From: CAYTMY01 sp964618075
Lineage (GTDB): Bacteria > Bacillota > Clostridia > Eubacteriales > Anaerofustaceae
DNA: 64,000 nt
Direction of reading: 5' to 3'
Assembly (NCBI GenBank): GCA_964618075.1
Contig: CAZTZO010000002.1
Coordinates: 1 to 64,000, forward strand
Positions 58,076-64,000 of this stretch are shown one piece after another. The notes under the pieces are model-generated. The model did no database searches. It was given only the letters and a program-made list of their open reading frames with translations, and was not told where the DNA came from. How positions within the stretch are numbered: position 1 is the stretch's first letter; every line of letters starts with the position of its first letter. A program made the translations under genes and the position numbers.

Positions 58076-58674
58076 ATGCTTGAAGAGAGAAAAAAGAAAA
58101 GGTTCACTTTCCGATCAGTGTCATTCTTATGATAGTATGTTCAGCTTTATTATCATTGCTGGTTCAATTCCCACTTGTTATGTCTATTTCAAATATTATT
58201 GTCAGTTATGGTCTCGGTGATGGAGTAACAGTCGCTGTTGTTTTGGCTTTTTATACAGCAGGCGCGATCGTCATTGGCTTGTTGTTTAAATTTATAGTCG
58301 GCATATTCAAAGATAAATCTGCGCCGTTCTTTATGATCTTCGAGATACTGGGTATAATATGTCTTGTATTCGGTAAGAGTATACCTTTTTATTGTGCCTG
58401 TTTCTTATTATGCGGTATTGCTTCCTTTGGCCTCATGCCTTTGTTCCCAATAAAATTCAATGAGTTATTAAAAGAAAAATCGGTAAGCGCAATATCTGTA
58501 GCAAATGCATGTAATACCTTAGTAGGTTTTGTTGCATCCTATTATCTACTCTTTATTCAGGGTTTCAACAAAACGGGAGCTTTGGAATTCCCATTGTATA
58601 TAGCTATTGTTGTAGGGGTTCTGCTTACTGTAGCGTTTTACTTTCTGTTTAGGGATAAAAAACAAAGCGTTTAA
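58076..58674 (+). pseudogene. MFS efflux transporter, truncated and frameshifted (C-terminal half remains)
   Basis: The ATG at 58076, behind a strong GGAGGT site, reads only MLEERKKKRFTFRSVSFL and stops at 58130. In another frame, from about 58102 on, the sequence reads VHFPISVILMIVCSALL and continues to 58674 as six membrane helices with the typical MFS loop and final helix (PLYIAIVVGVLLTVAFYFLF), that is helices 7-12. A one-base deletion near 58107-58111 would join ...KKRFT to FPISVIL, typical of the loop before helix 7. So the first six helices are deleted and a frameshift follows. The TetR operator and regulator around it remain intact. Confidence 0.75.
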
Positions 58675-58738
58675 AGCACATTTGTTCAGACTAAGCTTCT
58701 GGCGCGTTATAAGACGGACGTAAAGGCTGTATTCCATG

Positions 58739-58772
58739 GTGCCGCATCTTGCTATAAGGTAAGGTGCGGCAC
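58739..58772. repeat. inverted repeat downstream of the broken MFS gene
   Basis: Perfect 8-bp arms GTGCCGCA (58739-58746) and TGCGGCAC (58765-58772) with an 18-base loop. No T-run follows. It may be a terminator remnant or a site for the TetR gene. Confidence 0.6.
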
Positions 58773-58860
58773 TGAATATTGTATTTGCGCTTATAAATTA
58801 ATGAGTTTTTAGACTATGTATATTTACCAAAGTATGCTACTATATTTAGCAGGTAAATTT

Positions 58861-59415
58861 ATGAGTGAAAAAGTACTGATAAAAAAGAAGAAGATCATGC
58901 AGGCAGCCACTGTTCTCTTTGCGCAACATGGCTACGACGGAACCTCAATAAGCGATATCATGGCAAATGCGAATGTTACCAAGTCATTGTTGTATTATAA
59001 TTTCAAGAATAAAGAATTTTTATATAAAGAGATAATCGAAAACTATCTTGAGGAAATAAAAGGATTTCTGGCATTGTTACCCGGTGGTTTGCAAAAAGAT
59101 ACAGACGTTGCCAAAAAGAAAGAATATTATAAAATAAATTCCTTTTATTTGGAACATTACAACGAAACCGTTATTTTATTGAACGAACTTTTAAATTCTA
59201 AAGAACGCCTTGTTCTTTTTGAGAAATTATCGGTAATCTTTGATTTAGATATCAAAAGTGAAAAATTTATAAACAGTATATTGTTTATTTTTATCCCATC
59301 TTTAGTATCTTCCATTTTAAGAAGCGATTTTATTGAGATAACTGGCTTTACTGAAAGAGAAATTACCGACATGGTGGAAAAAATAATTATTGAAATTCGA
59401 AAATCTTTAATATAG
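58861..59415 (+). CDS. TetR/AcrR-family transcriptional regulator
   Basis: Ligand-responsive repressor. From ATG 58861 (AGGTAA before it) it has 184 residues. The N-terminal helix-turn-helix is typical: IKKKKIMQAATVLFAQHGYDGTSISDIMANANVTKSLLYYNFKNKEFLY (about 6-54), followed by a variable ligand-binding domain with helices at 55-184. It most likely binds the palindrome at 58040-58053 and governs the adjacent MFS gene, which is broken, so its current target may be only itself or a distant site. A longer frame from 58816 is not preferred. Confidence 0.92.
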   Translation: MSEKVLIKKKKIMQAATVLFAQHGYDGTSISDIMANANVTKSLLYYNFKNKEFLYKEIIENYLEEIKGFLALLPGGLQKDTDVAKKKEYYKINSFYLEHYNETVILLNELLNSKERLVLFEKLSVIFDLDIKSEKFINSILFIFIPSLVSSILRSDFIEITGFTEREITDMVEKIIIEIRKSLI

Positions 59416-59534
59416 ATAAAAGCTGAAAACTTACACAGTGATGCAGGATCTTTTTTTGTCGTTTCTTCCCATATAATAAAATGAATAAATACCATTGTGT
59501 TCAATTTATTTTTTTCGATGTTTAGTTTTGGAAG

Positions 59535-59582
59535 ATTGTTGCAAAACGACCTTCCGGTAGGGGGAGAGCATTTTGCAACAAT
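59535..59582. repeat. long inverted repeat (hairpin) between tetR and the acyl-CoA synthetase gene
   Basis: Perfect 12-bp arms ATTGTTGCAAAA (59535-59546) and TTTTGCAACAAT (59571-59582) enclose a 24-base G/C-rich loop. No T-run follows on either strand. It may terminate both convergent transcripts or be a mobile palindromic repeat. Confidence 0.75.
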
Positions 59583-59625
59583 GATATAACCTTGTTCGTC
59601 TTTTCCTTTTTAGTTAAGATAAATA

Positions 59626-61326
59626 TTATTCTTTTTCTTCAAGCTTCTTTTTGTCGTTTTCGCGAATCTCCACACGCCTTATCTTGCCGCTGAAGGTCTT
59701 AGGCAGCTCTTTTACAAATTCTACGACGCGGGGGTATTTATACGGAGCGGTATTATGCTTTACAAAATTCTGAAGCTCCTTTATCAGCTCGTCGCTCGGC
59801 TCGTATCCTTCCATTAATACTATCGTAGCCTTTACGTTAAATCCGCGAATAGGATCGGGTACGCCTGTTACCGCCACTTCAAGCACCGCAGGATGTTCTA
59901 AAAGTACGCTTTCTATTTCAAAGGGGCCTATTCTGTATCCGGAAGACTTTATAACGTCATCGTTTCTGCCTACATATGAGAATCTGCCGTCCTCACGTCT
60001 GAAGGCTGTGTCTCCCGTATGGTAGTATCCGTCGTAAAAAGCTCTTTTGTTTGAAGCCTCGTTTTTGTAATATTCGCGTAAAAGTCCTCTGGGCTGAGTG
60101 TCGTTATTTTCCGCCTTTATACATATTTCTCCTGTAACTCCGGCGGGGCATAATCTTCCTTCGGCATCAAAGAGCTTTATCGTGTATCCCGGAGAGGGCA
60201 TTCCCATGGAGCCGGGTATCGGCTTGAAATACGGATATAAAGTGCAAAGGCATACGGCTGTTTCGCTTTGTCCGAAACCCTCGTATATCTCAAGTCCCGT
60301 CGCTTGCTTCCATTTATTGAATATTTCGGGGTTGAGAGCCTCTCCTGCGGAATTACAGTGCTTTATCGAGCTTAGGTCGTACTTTGAAACATCGCACTGT
60401 AAAAGCAGTCTGTACATAGTCGGCGGCACGCAAAAGGTCGTAATCTTATATTTTTCCAGCTTGGACAATATATCCTCTGCTTTGAACTTTTCGAAGTCAT
60501 AGACGAACAATGCCGTCTCGCCAAACCATTGACCGTAGAATTTGCCCCAGAGAGATTTTAACCAGCCCGTATCGGATATCGTAAAGTGCAGACCGCCGTC
60601 TATAACTCTGTGCCAGAATACGCCTGTCATAATATGACCAAGGGGATATGTGAAATCGTGCGCTATCATCTTTGGATAGCCTGTAGTGCCGGAGGAAAAT
60701 GCGACAAGCATGATATCCTTTGCCATCGGGTTGTCTTCACCCTTCGGTCTTGTCCATTGACTGCTTGCCTTCTCAAGTCCTTCTTCAAGGTCTATCCAAT
60801 CGTCTCCCGCGTTTTTATGCTTTGAGACGAGCTTATACTTGACTGTCTTATATTCCTCGCGCCCTTCGTCGAAATGCTCTGTGCATTCGCCGTCGCCCGT
60901 TATCAAAACGGCTTTTATTTTTGCGGCGTTGCAGCGATAAACGTAGTCTTTTACCATAAGCATATTCGTAGCCTGCACAGCCACGCATCCCAGCTTGTGC
61001 AGGCCTAAAATACACGTCCAAAACAAATAACTGCGCTTTAATACCAAAAGCACAAAATCGCCTTTTTTAAGACCCAAAGACTTAAAATAATTCGCCGCTT
61101 TGTTTGACATAAGCATCATATCCTTGAAGGTAAAGTATTTTTCCTCTCCTTCGTTCGATACCCACAGCATAGCAAGCTTGTCCGGCTTTGTTTTGCCAAG
61201 CTCGTCAATTACATCATAGGCGAAGTTGAAATCATCCTTCCATTTAAGCTTGTAATTATTTGTTAAATCCTCGAAGGATTTGTAATCATCGCGAGCTTTG
61301 CCGGTGTATTTTTCGTATATTACCAT
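59626..61326 (-). CDS. AMP-forming acyl-CoA synthetase
   Basis: Activates a carboxylic acid to the acyl-adenylate and acyl-CoA. The 566-residue product is of the medium-chain/aromatic-acid synthetase type. Motifs: AMP-binding VAFSSGTTGYPKMIAHD (about 210-226), EGFGQSETAVCLC (about 348), GYYHTGDTAFRREDGRFSYVGRNDDVIKSSGYRIGPFEIE (about 435-475) and the catalytic Lys in GKIRR near the end. It is the last gene of the minus-strand operon, 14 bp after the XRE-cupin gene, so the acid released or formed by the 2-oxoacid oxidoreductase is a likely substrate. Confidence 0.93.
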   Translation of the reverse strand: MVIYEKYTGKARDDYKSFEDLTNNYKLKWKDDFNFAYDVIDELGKTKPDKLAMLWVSNEGEEKYFTFKDMMLMSNKAANYFKSLGLKKGDFVLLVLKRSYLFWTCILGLHKLGCVAVQATNMLMVKDYVYRCNAAKIKAVLITGDGECTEHFDEGREEYKTVKYKLVSKHKNAGDDWIDLEEGLEKASSQWTRPKGEDNPMAKDIMLVAFSSGTTGYPKMIAHDFTYPLGHIMTGVFWHRVIDGGLHFTISDTGWLKSLWGKFYGQWFGETALFVYDFEKFKAEDILSKLEKYKITTFCVPPTMYRLLLQCDVSKYDLSSIKHCNSAGEALNPEIFNKWKQATGLEIYEGFGQSETAVCLCTLYPYFKPIPGSMGMPSPGYTIKLFDAEGRLCPAGVTGEICIKAENNDTQPRGLLREYYKNEASNKRAFYDGYYHTGDTAFRREDGRFSYVGRNDDVIKSSGYRIGPFEIESVLLEHPAVLEVAVTGVPDPIRGFNVKATIVLMEGYEPSDELIKELQNFVKHNTAPYKYPRVVEFVKELPKTFSGKIRRVEIRENDKKKLEEKE

Positions 61327-61340
61327 TGATTAATTCCTGT

Positions 61341-61892
61341 CTATTTTATTACTACAGCTATAAACTGCGCTTCCTCTTCTCCTATGGCCTCTTCTGCGTG
61401 CGGCACAGATGAATCAAAGTACACGCTGTCGCCCTCATTAAGCTCATATGATTGTTCGCCGATGAAAAACTTCATCTTGCCCTTTACCATATAATTGAAC
61501 TCCTGCCCTTCATGTCCGTGCATTTCAGGCTTTTTGCGTTTCGGTGTCAGCGTGACCAGAAACGGCTCTGCTTTTTTCTCGCGAAAGGTATAAGCCAGAT
61601 GCATATAGTCGTAAGCCTTGTTTCTTGTTATATCATAGCCTTTTCCTTTGCGTACCACACAGCAAGTGGACAGCTGCGGCGATTCTCCGCTTATAATATC
61701 GAGTACGTCGACACCGAACAGCTCAGCTGCGTTATACAGAAAGCTAAATGAAAAATCCGACTTTCCGCTTTCGTAGGAAAGGTATTGCTCCGTGGAAATC
61801 CCCAGCTTTTCAGCTGCTTGTTCAGGCTTGATTTCGCATACGTCCCTAAGGGCGGCAAGCCTCGTTCCGATATCCTTCAACTGTTTTGTCAT
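61341..61892 (-). CDS. XRE-family regulator with cupin domain
   Basis: The 183-residue product has an N-terminal helix-turn-helix (about 8-60, IGTRLAALRDVCEIKPEQAAEKLGISTEQYLSYESGKSDFS) and a C-terminal cupin (about 112-180, MHGHEGQEFNYMVKGKMKFFIGEQSYELNEGDSVYFDSSVPHAEE) in which His residues of MHGHE and VPHAEE can bind metal or a small ligand. Such proteins usually sense metabolites. It lies inside the operon between the oxidoreductase gamma subunit and the acyl-CoA synthetase (25 and 14 bp), so it probably controls it. Confidence 0.93.
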   Translation of the reverse strand: MTKQLKDIGTRLAALRDVCEIKPEQAAEKLGISTEQYLSYESGKSDFSFSFLYNAAELFGVDVLDIISGESPQLSTCCVVRKGKGYDITRNKAYDYMHLAYTFREKKAEPFLVTLTPKRKKPEMHGHEGQEFNYMVKGKMKFFIGEQSYELNEGDSVYFDSSVPHAEEAIGEEEAQFIAVVIK

Positions 61893-61917
61893 GGCAAGCT
61901 CCTTTCACGGTATATTT

Positions 61918-62457
61918 TTATTCCGTATAGTCGTATCCGAGCATAAGAGCCTTTAGGTTCATCTCGCTTTTGTCCTTATGCTTTTCAGGAATGACTTTTT
62001 TAAGTACGATCTGCATATTATCCTTTTTGACTATGCCGGTCTTTTTTATTACATAACCGAGTAATATCATATTTGCAAGACCGTTTAAGTTTTCGTCAGA
62101 CGCCATTTTTGTTGCGGGTATATAGTATGCCTCAATGTCAGTTCTATTGACTTTTCTGTCTATAAGAGCGGAATCGACAAATATCTGTCCGCCCTTTTGC
62201 GTTTCATTTTCATACTTGTCCAGCGAAGGCGCGTTCATGACTATCAATACATCGGGTTTGTCCACTATCGGCGAGCCGACAGGCTCATCGCTGAGTATCA
62301 CGCTGCAATTTGCCGTACCGCCTCTCATCTCAGGGCCGTAGGAAGGAAGCCAGCTTAGCTGTTTGCCCTCTATAAGTCCGTCGTATGCGAGAAATTTCCC
62401 TGCAAAAAGGATACCTTGTCCGCCGAAGCCGGCTATAAGTATATGCTTTGTATTCAT
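61918..62457 (-). CDS. 2-oxoacid:ferredoxin oxidoreductase, gamma subunit
   Basis: Gamma-family domain of the PFOR/KorABC/VorABC group. The 179-residue product has HILIAGFGGQGILFAGKFLA (3-22) and PSYGPEMRGGTANCSVILSDEPVGSP (38-63), typical of gamma subunits, and KPDVLIVMN. It overlaps the beta gene by 4 bp. The complex oxidatively decarboxylates 2-oxoacids to acyl-CoA with reduction of ferredoxin. Whether it prefers branched-chain oxoacids or 2-oxoglutarate cannot be decided here. Confidence 0.94.
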   Translation of the reverse strand: MNTKHILIAGFGGQGILFAGKFLAYDGLIEGKQLSWLPSYGPEMRGGTANCSVILSDEPVGSPIVDKPDVLIVMNAPSLDKYENETQKGGQIFVDSALIDRKVNRTDIEAYYIPATKMASDENLNGLANMILLGYVIKKTGIVKKDNMQIVLKKVIPEKHKDKSEMNLKALMLGYDYTE

Positions 62458-63209
62458 TTTGTGGCCTCCTCGTCCTTGTATTTATCCTTATATACTCCGA
62501 GAGGATAGTAGGGAATCATTTTTTCATCGACCCATTCAAGCGCTTTGTCGGGAGCAAGTCCCCAGTTGGTCGGGCAGGAGGATATTACCTCTATCAAAGA
62601 AAATCCCTTACCCTGAAGCTGATATTCAAAGGCCTTTTTAATGGCTTTTTTTGCGTTGTTGACATTTTTGACATTATTTACGGCTACTCTTTCAAGATAA
62701 GCCGCTCCGTCGACCTGTGAAAGCATTTCGCATATCTTAACGGGGTATCCGACTGCTTCAACGTCACGTCCATAGGGGGAGGTCTGTGTTATCTGACCCG
62801 GAATAGACGTCGGAGCCATTTGTCCGCCCGTCATTCCGTATATGGCGTTGTTTACAAATATTATAGTTATATTTTCACCTCTTGCTGCGGAATGCACCGT
62901 TTCGGCCGTTCCTATTGCCGCAAGGTCTCCGTCTCCCTGATATGTGAAAACAATATTATCGGGATTGCTTCTTTTTACGCCCGTTGCAACAGCCGGAGCT
63001 CTGCCGTGAGCCGCCTGTACCATATCGCAGTTAAAATAATTATATGCAAATACCGAACAGCCTACCGATGCAATTCCAACAGTTCTGCCCTCAATAGAGA
63101 GCTCGTCCATGGTTTGCGCTACGAGTCTGTGTATTATGCCGTGCGTGCAGCCGGGGCAATAATGCAGGGTCGTGTCGGCAAGTGCTTTTGGCTTTTCAAA
63201 TACTATCAT
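62454..63209 (-). CDS. 2-oxoacid:ferredoxin oxidoreductase, beta subunit (TPP-binding)
   Basis: The 251-residue subunit carries thiamine diphosphate and its motif: YCPGCTHGIIHRLV (about 18-31), VGCSVFAYNYFNCDMVQAAHGRAPAVATGVKRSNPDNIVFTYQGDGDLAAIGTAE and TIIFVNNAIYGMTGGQMAPTSIPGQ. The GDGD...NN pattern is the Mg/TPP motif. Overlaps of 4 bp with gamma and 1 bp with alpha show a translationally coupled complex. In VorA/KorB-type enzymes no separate cluster domain is here, so a small ferredoxin subunit should lie upstream of the alpha gene, beyond the window. Confidence 0.95.
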   Translation of the reverse strand: MIVFEKPKALADTTLHYCPGCTHGIIHRLVAQTMDELSIEGRTVGIASVGCSVFAYNYFNCDMVQAAHGRAPAVATGVKRSNPDNIVFTYQGDGDLAAIGTAETVHSAARGENITIIFVNNAIYGMTGGQMAPTSIPGQITQTSPYGRDVEAVGYPVKICEMLSQVDGAAYLERVAVNNVKNVNNAKKAIKKAFEYQLQGKGFSLIEVISSCPTNWGLAPDKALEWVDEKMIPYYPLGVYKDKYKDEEATK

Positions 63210-64000
63210 CAGTTTTTGCCTCCGTTCTTATGTGCTTGTATAATACTGTCTAACACCTGCTGCGGAGTGGGGATCATTCCGCCTGCTCTGTTACAAAGCG
63301 TTACAGGCTTCGAGCATTTTGTTGAGAGCTTTACGTCCTCTATCATCTGACCCATTGACAGCTCAACGCTGATAAAAGAGTTTACTTTCTGTGCAGCCTT
63401 TAAAAGCGCTTCCTTCGGGAAGGGCCACAGCGTTATCGGACGGATCATGCCGACCTTTATTCCTTGAGCTCTCGCTTCGTTTATGGCGTTACGCGATACT
63501 CTAGATGCTATACCGAATGCCACAACGCATATCTCGGCGTCGTCCATCATGTATTCTTCGCACATGACCTCGTTCTTTTCGACCTCGGCGTATTTTTTGT
63601 ATCTTTCGAAGTTTATTACCTCAAGCTCTGCGGGATCCAGATATAAAGAGTTTACTATATTGTTTTTTCTCTGCATTTTCGTGCCTGTTACAGCCCAGCT
63701 TTTATCGTATTCGGTAACTTCACCCATTTCAAGGCTGACAGCCTCCATCATCTGACCGATAGTGCCGTCGGCAAGTATCATTGAGCTCATACGATATTTA
63801 TCAGCAAGATCGAAGCCCTTGAAAGTCAGGCTTACCATTTCCTGCACAGACGCAGGTGCTAAAACTATCATGTGAAAGTCGCCGTGTCCGGCTCCTCTTG
63901 TAGCTTCAAAATAATCTGACTGTGATGGCTGTATGCCGCCTAAGCCCGGTCCGCCTCTTTGTACGTTTACAATAAGAGCGGGAAGATCGCAGCCTGCCAA
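63209..64000 (-). CDS. 2-oxoacid:ferredoxin oxidoreductase, alpha subunit (partial)
   Basis: The frame is open to the window edge, so about 264 residues of the C-terminal part are seen and the start lies outside. The part visible has the VorB/KorA features ALIVNVQRGGPGLGGIQPSQSDYFEATRGAGHGD, a transketolase-like core QRGGPSTG-type loop, and the C-terminal domain AEICVVAFGIASRVSRNAINEARAQGIKVGMIRPITLWPFP. The 1-bp overlap with the beta gene couples translation. With beta and gamma it makes a complete heterotrimer save for a possible delta ferredoxin. Confidence 0.94.
   Translation of the reverse strand: MAGCDLPALIVNVQRGGPGLGGIQPSQSDYFEATRGAGHGDFHMIVLAPASVQEMVSLTFKGFDLADKYRMSSMILADGTIGQMMEAVSLEMGEVTEYDKSWAVTGTKMQRKNNIVNSLYLDPAELEVINFERYKKYAEVEKNEVMCEEYMMDDAEICVVAFGIASRVSRNAINEARAQGIKVGMIRPITLWPFPKEALLKAAQKVNSFISVELSMGQMIEDVKLSTKCSKPVTLCNRAGGMIPTPQQVLDSIIQAHKNGGKN

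Noticed and set aside
1..64000. CRISPR array, insertion sequence or prophage
   Set aside because: No regular direct repeats with spacers, no transposase, integrase or phage structural gene was recognised.

Overview
The window is about 64 kb of moderately low-GC, almost fully coding bacterial chromosome. It comes from an anaerobic, endospore-forming Firmicute of the Clostridia type. Sporulation genes (spoIIR, yabP, yabQ, sigH), a Gram-positive division and envelope set (sepF, whiA, divIC, LytR-CpsA-Psr) and ferredoxin-based metabolism (two-[4Fe-4S] ferredoxin, 2-oxoacid:ferredoxin oxidoreductase, RACo-like ASKHA protein) support this. I cannot fix the family or genus. There is no prophage, insertion sequence or CRISPR array. 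The only visible decay is a truncated Vat-type acetyltransferase at the left edge, a broken drug-efflux gene near 58 kb, and a patatin-like protein with lost catalytic residues.

Left part (0-7.5 kb, minus strand): acetyltransferase remnant, alpha/beta hydrolase, RACo-like protein, lipoprotein, DUF697 GTPase, MFS transporter, signal peptidase I and spoIIR. 7.6-14.1 kb: LCP cell-wall transferase with a Gly/Ser tail, an Hsp20 gene under a CIRCE operator, a YgjP-like metallopeptidase, a small ORF behind a perfect palindromic operator, an MBL hydrolase, and a three-gene unit (small membrane protein, response regulator, histidine kinase). 14.3-23.5 kb: purB-purA, GNAT, DUF1846, threonine aldolase, corA-tex and a small Fe-S protein.

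23.7-33.6 kb: three envelope genes of poorly known role (anchored solute-binding-like, unknown, HlyD-like) lead into the conserved division cluster yggS-sepF-ylmH, then rluD, murA and walJ. A catalytically dead patatin-like gene faces them. 33.7-38.2 kb: queT, tRNA-Glu and the rpmH-rnpA-yidD-yidC-khpB cluster (without the usual dnaA and mnmE neighbours), then a CPBP protease. 38.3-46 kb, minus strand: recA with a LexA-type SOS box, preceded by the tightly overlapped operon whiA-ftsK-rimO-pgsA-cinA. cinA has no ATG, GTG or TTG start and appears to begin at ATC.

46-57.6 kb: peptidoglycan-binding protein, yabP-yabQ-divIC-tatD, tspO, ACT and DUF711 pair, sigH (tandem Spo0A-box-like sites above its promoter), aconitase, ferredoxin, a tRNA/rRNA-type N6-adenine methyltransferase, two coiled-coil membrane proteins, and an HdeD-like membrane protein fused to a probable permuted papain-fold domain. 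57.6-59.4 kb: a TetR-type promoter-operator drives a damaged MFS gene, with the intact TetR gene behind it. The right end holds a minus-strand operon for 2-oxoacid:ferredoxin oxidoreductase (alpha partial, beta, gamma), an XRE-cupin regulator and an AMP-forming acyl-CoA synthetase, consistent with ferredoxin-linked interconversion of 2-oxoacids and acyl-CoAs.
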